Assembly: GCA_000751835.1 (NCBI GenBank)
Contig: CCMQ01000005.1
Location: forward strand, 124,001 to 188,000
DNA: 64,000 nucleotides
Source: Necropsobacter rosorum
GTDB lineage: Bacteria > Pseudomonadota > Gammaproteobacteria > Enterobacterales > Pasteurellaceae
Direction: 5' to 3'
Positions within the stretch are counted from its first letter, which is position 1; every line of letters begins with the position of its first letter. A program made the position numbers and the translations under genes. A model generated the notes under the pieces. That model saw nothing but the letters and a program-made list of their open reading frames with translations, did no database searches and was not told the origin of the DNA. Shown in pieces: positions 50,113-57,651 of this stretch.

Positions 50113-50330
50113 TGGTTTATCTCCTTTTGGTTTCGTTTATTAATTTGTTCTTTCATCCAGGCATTCACTTCACTTTCAAGCCAAACTGAATTTTGTTTAT
50201 TCAGTTGAATATTTTTAGGAAATTCACCGGCTTTCATATTTCGATAGATTGTGGAGCGCCCTAAGCCTGTTTTATTCATCACTTCCGGTAGTTTAATAAA
50301 TCGTTCCGCCTGTGCTGTCTTCTCGGCCAT
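50109..50330 (-). CDS. AlpA-family regulator 1, satellite 1
   Basis: 73 residues: FIKLPEVMNKTGLGRSTIYRNMKAGEFPKNIQLNKQNSVWLESEVNAWMKEQINKR, a typical AlpA. AAGGAAAG precedes the ATG at 50330, preferred over an in-frame start at 50345. First gene of the structural operon. Likely a transcription factor and/or excisionase like P4 Vis. Confidence 0.9.
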   Translation of the reverse strand: MAEKTAQAERFIKLPEVMNKTGLGRSTIYRNMKAGEFPKNIQLNKQNSVWLESEVNAWMKEQINKRNQKEINQ

Positions 50331-50807
50331 AACTTTCCTTATCATAAAAAAGTAAATTCATAGGTATCCAAATTCATCTCATTGGATAGGGCAAAAATAA
50401 AATATTTATCTCGGATCGAATAGAAAATTTAATTGTGAAATGACGAACCACAATAAAAGAATAAAAAATAAACAGTTAGCCGGCATGCCACGGAAATTTT
50501 TCACGGAAAATCCCACGCCACGGAAAATCCACTTCCTCCCCCGCCGAATTTGCGTTAAAAATTGATCAAATTACAGTTAATTTTCAGTCGCTAAAATAGC
50601 GAAAACCCTTGCTATATCTAGCTTTAGATGCTCTACTTTAATTAATTCTTAACTGTAAAAATTACACATTTTTTCACTATTTTTCAGTTAAGAAAAAGTT
50701 TGATTTTCTTTATATAAAGTATAACCATTTGATTTATAATAGATTTCAAGGTTTTACATGGGCTAAATAGCAAAAAAACATTTCAGTTAAGAGGGAAAAG
50801 GATATAA
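50331..50807. promoter_or_regulatory. Divergent control region with two repeat families, satellite 1
   Basis: 477 bases between AlpA (minus) and Ogr/Delta (plus). CACGGAAA occurs at 50489, 50502 and 50519. CAGTTAA or its complement occurs at 50574, 50649 (inverted), 50685 and 50783; TTCTTAACTG (50646-50655) and CAGTTAAGAA (50685-50694) form a perfect 10-bp inverted repeat. These are candidate operators for AlpA or Ogr. The last CAGTTAAG copy lies just before GAGGGAAAAGG of the Ogr gene. Confidence 0.55.
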
Positions 50808-51092
50808 ATGGTAGAGTGTAAAATATGCGGCTCAAAAGCCCTAATAAACAAAAGCCAAAGAGAACATAAAGAGCTCACTAAACTCTATTGCACCTGTAAA
50901 AATCAGGATTGTGGGCATAAATTCGTATTAAATTTAGAATTTAGCCACACAACAAAGCCTAGTAAATTAAAAGAACAGGATTATTTTAAATATATCCTCA
51001 CTTGTTTACCGGATGGCAAAAAGCAAGAGATTTTAGAGATGTTAATGAATGATCAAGAGCAAAGTGCCTTAAATTTACATTCTTCTACATAA
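50808..51092 (+). CDS. Ogr/Delta-type late activator, satellite 1
   Basis: 94 residues. CKICGSKALINKSQREHKELTKLYCTCKNQDCGHKFVLNLEFSHTTKPS is the full Ogr/Delta signature: CX2C, LYCTCKNQDCGHKF, and the EFSHT-x-P tail. It resembles P2 Ogr more closely than the second copy at 46474. It should let the satellite answer or drive P2-type late promoters. It lies on the opposite strand from the structural operon and overlaps the 3' end of the integrase gene by 40 bases. Confidence 0.9.
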   Translation: MVECKICGSKALINKSQREHKELTKLYCTCKNQDCGHKFVLNLEFSHTTKPSKLKEQDYFKYILTCLPDGKKQEILEMLMNDQEQSALNLHSST

Positions 51093-52260
51093 TCGCCCCA
51101 TTTCTGCATAATTTCTTGTCGGGAACGCCATTTTTTTGATTTATCATACGCCGCGCGCACCTTACCGCGGTTTTCATGGGATAAACAAAGCTCAATAGCT
51201 TCAGATGAAAAAATATCAAGCTCATGAAGATAAGTGCTGGCAATACTTCGTAAACCGTGAGCAACCAACAAATCTTTAAATCCCATACGTTTCAATGCCA
51301 CGTAGCCGCACCGCTATTCATAGGGCGATTATAGGGCGCAACGCGGCTACAAAACACATATTTACGATTGCCCGTATAACGGCGCATTTGCTCCAATACA
51401 TTCAAAGCTTGAGAAGAAAGCGGAACACTATGCGCACGCTTACCGCCTTTCATTCGCTCTGCCGGAATATGTAAGGCTTTCGCCTCCCAATCAATATCAG
51501 CCCATTCAACCGTCACCGCCTCGGAACTTCTCAAAATGCTCAATAACTGCCACTCGATTAAAAGTGCGGTCGGTTTCTTCACATCAGCCCCTTGTAACAC
51601 TTTGAATAGGCGCGGCAAATCTTCCGGCTTAATGGTCGGGTGATTCCTCGTCTCTACATACGTAAATTCATCATGAATATTGCGAAAAGGATTCTTAATA
51701 ATCAAATCCTCATCCTCTGCCATTCTAAAAATCTGATTAATCGCAATATTGATTTTATAAAGCGTATTAGAATTTTTCAGTGGTGAAAGCGCTGGCTCAA
51801 AAGTCTCATAATTCGCCTCATCAATCGGCAAATCCGCAATTTTAGGAAATAAATGCAACTCCACGCGGCGGAATGCCTCATTTACGGTTTGTGCCTTGAG
51901 TTTCCCCAATTTCAACCGCTTATCACGCCACTTTATCGCCATTTCAGCAAAGGTGATTTTCTTTTCTTCTACAACCTCATTTAAAGATTGGCGATACTTT
52001 AACGGATCGACATTACGCAAAATAAGCCCCCGGTATTCCCGTGCTAGTTCGCGTGCATGGATAAGAGATAAATCAGGGAATGCACCTAAACTAAGTTTTC
52101 TGTGTTTTCCCTGCCATTTATAGGCAAAGTACCAAATTTTAGCACCATTGGGTTTCATTCTGATATAAAGCCCGCCTCCATCTGATTTAATGTATTCTTT
52201 TTCGGCGGCTTTAAGATTTTGAATCGTTGTATTTGTTAAAGGTTTAACTATTTTGCTCAT
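51053..52260 (-). pseudogene. int: Tyrosine integrase of satellite 1, frameshifted
   Basis: P4-type integrase. The N-terminal DUF4102-like arm-binding domain (SKIVKPLTNTTIQNLKAAEKEYIKSDGGGLYIRM...) and core domain are intact to MNSGAA. One T present in satellite 2 (ACGTTAGCCG, 61521) is missing at about 51304 (ACGTAGCCG), which shifts the frame and ends the protein within a few residues. The catalytic HGLRS, LSHENRG and Tyr (AAYDKSKKW) lie after the break, so the product should be inactive. The first catalytic Arg is in SILRSSEAV. Without the shift it would have about 402 residues. Confidence 0.85.
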
Positions 52261-52296
52261 ATCACATCATCTCATAAAGAATAAGGTGTAATCGCA

Positions 52297-52354
52297 TTTT
52301 TAGATCCCTCGCAAAAAGCCCTAAACAGTGAGGGATCTAAACAGGGATCTAAAA
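52297..52354. repeat. Right arm repeats of satellite 1
   Basis: One inverted copy (TTTTTAGATCCCT, ending 52308) and two direct copies of AGGGATCTAAA (52331-52354). The direct pair is identical over 24 bases to 42031-42054. Probable integrase arm sites, between the integrase start and the att core. Confidence 0.75.
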
Positions 52355-52473
52355 AGTGCGGCTATAAACAACCAGAAATAAACAGTAATGAACATTGATG
52401 GAGCGTAACTCATTGAAACTACAACGATTTCTTATCAAATATGAACATGGGTGAACGTTGATGAATTGTGTTC

Positions 52474-52492
52474 TGGCGGTGAGAAGGAACAA
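52474..52492. other. Central attachment site (attR of satellite 1 / attL of satellite 2)
   Basis: TGGCGGTGAGAAGG (52474-52487) is identical to 14 bases at the tRNA-Ser 3' end (62687-62700), including the CCA complement. Bases 52481-52492 equal attL of satellite 1. Confidence 0.85.
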
Positions 52493-52551
52493 TCACTTTT
52501 TGCTGTCAAGCCTTGGTATATCTAGATTCTTTAACTTGCCCTTTATTGTTT

Positions 52552-52575
52552 GGGGAGTATATCAGGGAGTTAAAA
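52552..52575. repeat. Left arm repeats of satellite 2
   Basis: GGGGAGTATATC followed by AGGGAGTTAAAA; 22 of 24 bases equal the right block at 62555-62578. The distance from the att core, 71 bases, equals that in satellite 1. Confidence 0.75.
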
Positions 52576-52798
52576 TCTATAATTTGTCTTTGCTTGGATA
52601 CATTTTCAAGAAAAGGGGCTATTCGGTCAATCTTTAAATTTCGTTTAATCTCGTTTATTGTCCTTTCCATTCTTTTGGAATAATGAAAATGAATTCAAAG
52701 TAATTTCATTTTTTTATCGTGGCCTGTCTGATTTCTGAAAAATTGGATAGAGGCTGAAGATAACATTTTAATTATTTTTTCCATATGGGTGAAAAACA
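52576..52798. other. Non-coding left end of satellite 2
   Basis: No gene. It holds the 29-base block at 52689-52717 shared with satellite 1 (42877-42905). Satellite 1 carries its toxin-antitoxin pair in the corresponding interval. Confidence 0.5.
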
Positions 52799-53090
52799 CT
52801 GGGAAAATTGGGAAAATGGGAAAATTTGATTTTTTATGTTTATATTCAATAGGTTAATGAAAAACTGTTTTGGGAAAATTTCCCAAATTTTTGGGAAATA
52901 TTGCCCTGAAATTTGGGAAAATTTTGAAATAGATTATTTTTTGTTCTAATTGTATAAAAAGCATACTTGGGAAAAAATGGGAAAATTTTAAGGGGTTTTG
53001 GGAAAGTTTGGGAAAATACTTTTTATATAACTTATTGATTTATATATGGTATATATAGTTAATATAATGATTTTCCCAATTTTCCCATAG
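52799..53090. repeat. Iteron cluster, candidate replication origin of satellite 2
   Basis: About ten copies of a unit near TTTGGGAAAAT on the + strand (for example at 52800, 52809, 52817, 52871, 52892, 52914, 52968, 52979, 52999, 53009) and inverted copies at 52880, 53072 and 53082. It is unrelated to the satellite 1 unit, and the replication proteins are unrelated too, so each satellite has its own replicon. Confidence 0.72.
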
Positions 53091-53137
53091 TTTATCATTA
53101 TCTCTGTAAATTTTTTTATTTTTATCCAGCAGGTAAA

Positions 53138-53170
53138 TAAAAAGCCAGCTGAAAAAAGCTGGCTTTATGG
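53138..53170 (-). terminator. Terminator of the satellite 2 early operon
   Basis: AAAGCCAGCT (53141-53150) pairs with AGCTGGCTTT (53157-53166); on the minus strand the stem ends in five T. Confidence 0.88.
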
Positions 53171-53171
53171 T

Positions 53172-55346
53172 TCATTCTTCTTCGTCTTCTATTAACGCCG
53201 GATAGACGATATAAAATCGTTTACCTTTGCTATTAATCTGTTTTTCAAGTGAGCGCGGGGCCTTGTGCTGATAGGGCCGTGTTTGCTGTTCTTTCCCTTG
53301 CCTCAGCATGTTATGCTGCTCCATTTTCTCAAATACAATCTTTTTAGGGAATCCACTTAATAAAATTACGTCATTAAAGGCTTTCGGGTGAATGTAAAAA
53401 TGTTCTCTTTCCAATCCGCTGACTTCTAAAATTCGATAGCCTAATATTTTACTGATTATTCTCGGCGCCGGCGGTTGTGGAATCTGAATAAAACCGCTTT
53501 CCGCATTTTCATCAAGCCAGCCGTTAAAAAACTCTATAATGCGGCTTTCTTCCCGATCAGTGGTGCCGTAGTCAGCTAACCAGTCATTAAAGGATCTAAT
53601 CAAGCATTCCCGGTTATCTTCTTCGTTCCACTGGGTTAAATGCCGTGATAAATGCAGCGCCGTTTCCAGTATTGCAAAATTGCTGGCCACCCGCTGAACT
53701 TGTGAGGCGGCATTTTCTGTTAATCTGTCCGCCCATATCGACTTAAAGCGTTTATAGGCCTCTTTTACGGCCTGTTGATTGTCGGAAATATATCTAATCC
53801 ACTCGCGGCCTATTACGCCATAATTATTTGCGCAGGCCTCATTTAAGTGGTCAGCGTGGGCTTTGTTATTGATAAAGCCGTGCAGATGGTTCGCCTCGAT
53901 TAAAGGAACGTTCAGCAGACGAATTAATTGCCCGGCGTTAATATCAACGCCTTTCGATTTCAAAAAGCCTTCGACGTCTTTTTCTCCGGTGGAAAGTGCG
54001 GTTATTTTCCAGCGGGAAAGCTCATCATTCCCGCCCTCCTTTACGCCTTTCGCGCGCCCTTTCTCATTGAAAAGGGAATAAGCGATATTTTCCACATCAT
54101 AGATTTTCTTCGCTTGTCCTAATTCGTCCAGCGTTATAAAACCGTCATTTCGTGCGCTGGCTTCATTGTTGAGCGCTGTCGGCGTAGTGTTCCAGCTTAA
54201 ATCAATAAGATCGGGATTGCCGTAAATACTGTTGGCTATATTCAGGGTTGTCGTTTTCCCTTTGCTTGAGGCGTTAAACAAATGTACGCCGAAACTTTTC
54301 GCATTAATTAAGCGCAAAAGCGGGCTGGCCAGCGCGGTGGCGACGCCTAACATCATAGACGTATTTTTATTCACATAAAGGGCAATTTCCTGCTGCCAGC
54401 TTTCCAGCGTGCCTTTAGTATCATAACCGCTGGCATTTGCACTTTTATTTTTGAAAATAATCGGTTTAGTTGGCGCGCCGATTATTTCCCCGCTTGGCAG
54501 TAAATAGGCGCCGTTATGCCAGCCGGTAGAATGCGTTACCGTCCAATTATCCACCGTTAAACCGACCGCATGAAAATGCTCGACAAGATTTTGTGCTATA
54601 TTTGCTTTTGGGGTCATTTTCAAGCCTTGGTTTTTCAACAAGCGCCATGCGGCATCGCTGCCAAAATCGCCGCAGTTAATTGCTTCGATTCTTGGCGCTT
54701 TTTCATCGCTGTTCTGCCATTGGAAAATATAAAAATAATCCCCGTTTTCATTTTTGCCTTTACCGACCATTTGCAGATCGTCACAAACCCATTTCTCTTC
54801 TTCAATAATTTCCCCTGTCTCTCGGGAAAACTTCGGCTTGACATAATATAATCCGCGCAATGCGTTAGTGTCACGATAGTCTATATAAGGCGTGGTTTTC
54901 GGTGCATTTTTATCTATACTGCTTTCGGCAATAGTACGCGCTGTCTGACCGTCCCGGCGAATATCATCAAGATAACCGCTCCAGTTTTCAATCAGTTCCC
55001 CAGTCAGGGCGCTATGTAGGCTCACGGTGGTCGCCTCTGTTTTGGTGGCCAGATTGTAGCAAATGGCGGTTTTTTGTGATTCTGTTAAGGTGCCGCATTC
55101 GAATAATTTAATATAACGCTGATTTTTCGGTGCAAGGGTTAGCGCCGGAATGTTTTTAAGCGGATTTTCACCGAAAATATACGGTTTAAACTGACTGCTT
55201 AATTTAAGCAGGTTGTCATTCAGCATAAGCCATTGTGTTCCGTTCCCATTGTCCCATATGTTCCAAGCTTCCGGGCCGATTAAAATGATCATATCGTGCA
55301 TCGGATTGGGTTTTGTGGCTTTATATTTTGTTTTTCCGTTCATCAT
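53172..55346 (-). CDS. DUF927-family replication protein (helicase), satellite 2
   Basis: 724 residues. The DUF927 domain, found in phage and ICE replication proteins, spans about 245-530: STGWHNGAYLLPSGEIIG, SWQQEIALYVNKNTSMMLGVATALASPLL, the nucleotide-binding FNASSKGKTTTLNIANSIYG, and FITLDELGQAK. No TOPRIM motif in the N-terminal part. It replaces the D5-type protein of satellite 1 at the same position. AAAAGG precedes the ATG pair at 55346/55343. An uptake signal lies inside. Ends in an acidic tail (ALIEDEEE). Confidence 0.82.
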   Translation of the reverse strand: MMNGKTKYKATKPNPMHDMIILIGPEAWNIWDNGNGTQWLMLNDNLLKLSSQFKPYIFGENPLKNIPALTLAPKNQRYIKLFECGTLTESQKTAICYNLATKTEATTVSLHSALTGELIENWSGYLDDIRRDGQTARTIAESSIDKNAPKTTPYIDYRDTNALRGLYYVKPKFSRETGEIIEEEKWVCDDLQMVGKGKNENGDYFYIFQWQNSDEKAPRIEAINCGDFGSDAAWRLLKNQGLKMTPKANIAQNLVEHFHAVGLTVDNWTVTHSTGWHNGAYLLPSGEIIGAPTKPIIFKNKSANASGYDTKGTLESWQQEIALYVNKNTSMMLGVATALASPLLRLINAKSFGVHLFNASSKGKTTTLNIANSIYGNPDLIDLSWNTTPTALNNEASARNDGFITLDELGQAKKIYDVENIAYSLFNEKGRAKGVKEGGNDELSRWKITALSTGEKDVEGFLKSKGVDINAGQLIRLLNVPLIEANHLHGFINNKAHADHLNEACANNYGVIGREWIRYISDNQQAVKEAYKRFKSIWADRLTENAASQVQRVASNFAILETALHLSRHLTQWNEEDNRECLIRSFNDWLADYGTTDREESRIIEFFNGWLDENAESGFIQIPQPPAPRIISKILGYRILEVSGLEREHFYIHPKAFNDVILLSGFPKKIVFEKMEQHNMLRQGKEQQTRPYQHKAPRSLEKQINSKGKRFYIVYPALIEDEEE

Positions 55347-55396
55347 AATTAAACCTTTTTATTTCATAAACCGCCTGAGAGCAGGCGGTATTATGC

Positions 55397-55615
55397 TTAT
55401 ATGATCATGCCTTTTTCTTTCAGAATACCGCGGTAAATCCCTTCTGGATAAACCTTGCGAACAAAAGGTGGCAACGTGGCCCGGCGTTTTCTTGGCGCAG
55501 ATGATGGTTTGCGTTTTTTATGCAGCGGCCCCTTTTTGCAGCGATTTAAGGGGGATTCCGGCGGAACATGTTCCGCCAGATAGGCCATGAATAAAGGTAA
55601 TTTACTGCAGCTCAT
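55397..55615 (-). CDS. Small basic early-operon protein, satellite 2
   Basis: 72 residues, very basic in the middle (CKKGPLHKKRKPSSAPRKRRA), ending YPEGIYRGILKEKGMII. Overlaps the upstream gene by 14 bases, the same overlap as its counterpart in satellite 1 (45386). Unknown function. Confidence 0.6.
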   Translation of the reverse strand: MSCSKLPLFMAYLAEHVPPESPLNRCKKGPLHKKRKPSSAPRKRRATLPPFVRKVYPEGIYRGILKEKGMII

Positions 55616-55808
55616 GCGCCCCCCTTTGGTTTATAGCCGGTTCAATATGATTAATGACAGAATACTTGATAGCGCTCAGGGCATGATATGCCCCGCGCTC
55701 GTGCCCGTTGTGTACATAATCTTTCGCAAAAGAGAGAAAAAACTCGATTTCTTTTATCGCCTTTTCTACTTGTGTGATATCCGGATAAATCGGTTGAAGT
55801 GTTTTCAT
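55602..55808 (-). CDS. Early-operon small protein, satellite 2
   Basis: 68 residues, helical (ITQVEKAIKEIEFFLSFAKDYVHNGHERGAYHALSAIKYSVINHIEP). The ATG overlaps the upstream stop (ATGA). Unknown function. Confidence 0.6.
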   Translation of the reverse strand: MKTLQPIYPDITQVEKAIKEIEFFLSFAKDYVHNGHERGAYHALSAIKYSVINHIEPAINQRGAHELQ

Positions 55809-56176
55809 TCTTTTTCCCCTTGCAGTTTAGCCACTTTTTCCAGTAGCTGCGCCAAAGGTAGCCCGGCGTTATGCTGATAAATATCTGAAAGGTTTTGTTT
55901 TATCCATTCTGCTGTCGGCGTTCCTTTTAATTCAATAAATAAGGCGTGATAGCAAATACAAGCGAAAGCCAGATCATGCAATAAATTCTGTATTTCGCTA
56001 TCAGTGCGTTCTGCAGCGTGGGGCGATAGATTAAAATGACGCATTAAATCTTCAATTAATTGACAGGAATGATTTAACGCTTTCCGAATTTCCGGATCAC
56101 GAATGATAATTGCGTCAGCAGTATGAATCACCTCGCCTTTAACCGGCGGGCAGTCAATATAAATGGAATTACGCAT
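55805..56176 (-). CDS. Early-operon protein, satellite 2
   Basis: 123 residues starting MRNSIYIDCPPVKGEVIHTADAIIIRDPE, with a helical body including LIEDLMRHFNLSPHAAERTDSEIQNLLHDLAFACICYHALF. Start 56176 overlaps the upstream gene by 8 bases. Unknown; no motif seen. Confidence 0.6.
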   Translation of the reverse strand: MRNSIYIDCPPVKGEVIHTADAIIIRDPEIRKALNHSCQLIEDLMRHFNLSPHAAERTDSEIQNLLHDLAFACICYHALFIELKGTPTAEWIKQNLSDIYQHNAGLPLAQLLEKVAKLQGEKE

Positions 56177-56366
56177 GCGCCACCCCCTTAACCAAAATAG
56201 CGGTCTTGTAATGTAACTCCGTTGCACGGTTGAACAGTGTTTCGTTAATGCTGAGCAGGTCGGCAAGACGTGATTCGTCAACTTCTACCCCGCCTTGCTC
56301 CAGCTGGCGGATTAATTCTTCCATTTGGAAAAGTAGCTCAGCTTGAGCAAAGAAGAAATTACGCAT
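56169..56366 (-). CDS. Early-operon helical protein, satellite 2
   Basis: 65 residues (AELLFQMEELIRQLEQGGVEVDESRLADLLSINETLFNRATELHY), a short helical protein. The 8-base overlaps with both neighbours repeat the pattern of satellite 1, where an 83-residue helical protein takes the same place. Unknown function. Confidence 0.6.
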   Translation of the reverse strand: MRNFFFAQAELLFQMEELIRQLEQGGVEVDESRLADLLSINETLFNRATELHYKTAILVKGVAHA

Positions 56367-56544
56367 AGCTCACCCCCGTAAAAGTGCGGTCATTTTTAAG
56401 GTTGATTTTGCCGGCAAGGATTAACACGAACTCGCGGGCTAATATCGCGCGGGCTTGCGTTTCGCTGTCGGCATTAATGCGGATTTTCTGAATTTGATTG
56501 GTTAAATCGGTGCGACGTATAGCCGCAAAAATGAATTGGTACAT
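56359..56544 (-). CDS. Icd/Ash-like small protein, satellite 2
   Basis: 61 residues, MYQFIFAAIRRTDLTNQIQKIRINADSETQARAILAREFVLILAGKI, about 85% identical by eye to the protein of satellite 1 over its core. ATG 56544 with GGAG 9 bases before, inside the C4 RNA target. The open frame continues upstream through the C4 RNA, which I treat as non-coding. An uptake signal lies near the 3' end. Confidence 0.75.
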   Translation of the reverse strand: MYQFIFAAIRRTDLTNQIQKIRINADSETQARAILAREFVLILAGKINLKNDRTFTGVSYA

Positions 56545-56554
56545 TTGCGTAACT

Positions 56555-56595
56555 CCAGTGAATAAATTTTCAAGAGTTACCGCTAAAGTTTCCAG
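56555..56595 (-). promoter_or_regulatory. C4 RNA target site downstream (seqC), satellite 2
   Basis: On the minus strand CTGGAAA and TCACTGG match the two boxes of this satellite's own C4 RNA. TCACTGG runs into the GGAG ribosome site. Confidence 0.75.
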
Positions 56596-56603
56596 GCTTG
56601 GGC

Positions 56604-56680
56604 GGTAACGTGTAACGGGCTGGAAAACTGCGATCACTGGAACACAGCAAAGGGCGAAACCTTTCCCGCTACACGCTACC
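56604..56680 (-). ncRNA. C4-type antisense immunity RNA, satellite 2
   Basis: 77 bases, same fold as in satellite 1: outer stem 56604-56619 with 56665-56680 (G-U pairs allowed), inner hairpin AAAGGTTTCGCCCTTT, antisense boxes CCAGTGAT and TTTTCCAG. These differ from satellite 1, and both targets change with them. Confidence 0.8.
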
Positions 56681-56727
56681 ATAGATAGACGCGCTAGGCG
56701 TTCTTTAGGTGTGTGTAAATCACGCAT

Positions 56728-56749
56728 AAAAAAACACGCTTTCGGCGTG
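56728..56749 (-). terminator. Leader terminator in the satellite 2 immunity region
   Basis: On the minus strand CACGC-CGAAA-GCGTG followed by seven T. Confidence 0.85.
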
Positions 56750-56756
56750 CTATGCG

Positions 56757-56783
56757 CCAGTGATAAATTATTCGAGTTTCCAG
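56757..56783 (-). promoter_or_regulatory. C4 RNA target site upstream (seqA), satellite 2
   Basis: On the minus strand CTGGAAA and ATCACTGG, 12 bases apart, complementary to the C4 boxes TTTTCCAG (7 bases) and CCAGTGAT (8 bases). Confidence 0.75.
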
Positions 56784-56814
56784 GCTCGGTTGCAGACTTT
56801 TTAACTGCACAGGC

Positions 56815-56844
56815 ACTATAGATTCTCTGAGCGTGGTTTGTCAA
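56815..56844 (-). promoter_or_regulatory. Immunity/early promoter of satellite 2
   Basis: On the minus strand TTGACA (56844-56839) and TATAGT (56820-56815), 18-base spacer, the same geometry as in satellite 1. Confidence 0.75.
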
Positions 56845-56989
56845 TAAAAACATTTTAGAAAAACGACCGCACTTTATAAAACGGTCACCTTTCCCCTTGA
56901 TTTTTCTAAGATTGTGTATATTATGAATGTTATTCATCGAGTTGTTTCCTTTGGTGAATAATATTAAAAATCAGTTTTATCGTGTTTTG

Positions 56990-57018
56990 AGGCTTGTGTT
57001 TGCAGCGCAAGCCTTTTC
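56990..57018 (+). terminator. Hairpin after the Ogr/Delta gene, satellite 2
   Basis: AGGCTTG (56990-56996) pairs with CAAGCCT (57008-57014), T residues follow on the + strand only. It takes the same place as 46446-46482 in satellite 1. The rest of 56845-57027 shows no gene. Confidence 0.45.
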
Positions 57019-57027
57019 CTTTGGGGT

Positions 57028-57288
57028 CTATTCGGGGGGAAATTTAAAATAGCCGGTTTTCCCGCCTGTCTCTTTGTGTTTATTTTCGTCAAATGTCTGC
57101 ATTTTCATTTTGTTGTTGTCTTTCCATTCGGCGATTTTAATATCCGTGATCTCACCAATGAATTTGCCTTTAAAATTGCCGCAATTGGTGCAATACAGTT
57201 CCGCTGTGACGCTGGTCGGCGTTGGGCGATTAGACGTTCTGATATTGACTTTTCCCTTGCATAGCGGGCATTTGATCGTTAATCCCAT
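57028..57288 (-). CDS. Ogr/Delta-like zinc-finger activator, satellite 2
   Basis: 86 residues: IKCPLCKGKVNIRTSNRPTPTSVTAELYCTNCGNFKGKFIGEIT, CX2C...CX2C zinc pattern of Ogr/Delta. The C-terminal part is Lys/Asp-rich and unlike Ogr. AAGGGGGAA precedes the start. This is the only Ogr-type gene of satellite 2. Confidence 0.8.
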   Translation of the reverse strand: MGLTIKCPLCKGKVNIRTSNRPTPTSVTAELYCTNCGNFKGKFIGEITDIKIAEWKDNNKMKMQTFDENKHKETGGKTGYFKFPPE

Positions 57289-57297
57289 GTTTCCCCC

Positions 57298-57513
57298 TTA
57301 GTGCGCATTTTGACTTTCTTCGGTGTGGTTTTGCTCGGCTAAATAACGTTCCACGGCTTCCACGGGATAGCGAGCCAAACGCCCCAATTTTACCGGCTTC
57401 GGGAATTTGCCGGCTTTTGATTGTTCCCATAGCCAGCTGCGTGAAACATCGAGCATCTCGCAAAGTGTGGCTGTTGAGTAATAACGTGGTTGTGAATCGG
57501 TGTTTTTTTCCAT
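57298..57513 (-). CDS. AlpA-family regulator 2, satellite 2
   Basis: 71 residues: YYSTATLCEMLDVSRSWLWEQSKAGKFPKPVKLGRLARYPVEAVERYLAEQ. AAAGAGGAAA precedes the start. Same place as 46685 in satellite 1, between the capsid-side genes and Ogr/Delta. Confidence 0.88.
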   Translation of the reverse strand: MEKNTDSQPRYYSTATLCEMLDVSRSWLWEQSKAGKFPKPVKLGRLARYPVEAVERYLAEQNHTEESQNAH

Positions 57514-57651
57514 ACGTTTCCTCTTTGGTCGTTGGTGTTGTCAAATAACGTGCTTTTTTGTCTTGTTTGTCGGGGTGTAATGGTAGGGAATGGATTTTTT
57601 GAAGAATGGAAATTTCCAAAAATAGTTTGGAAATTTCCAAAAAATGAAAGG

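Larger units (their letters stand above)
41960..52487. mobile_element. P4-like phage satellite 1
   Basis: About 10.5 kb between att cores GAGAAGG at 41960-41966 and 52481-52487. Content from right to left: frameshifted integrase, Ogr/Delta gene on the + strand, then minus-strand AlpA, coiled-coil protein, unknown protein, P2 gpN-like capsid protein, 41-codon gene, AlpA, Ogr/Delta, C4-type immunity region, early operon, D5/P4-type replication protein, iterons and a toxin-antitoxin pair. No portal, terminase, tail, lysis or holin gene is seen, so it would depend on a P2-like helper. Clearly more A+T-rich than the host. Confidence 0.85.

Noticed and set aside
52799-53090. CRISPR-like array
   Set aside because: Units are short, partly inverted and irregularly spaced with no spacers of equal length; they fit iterons.
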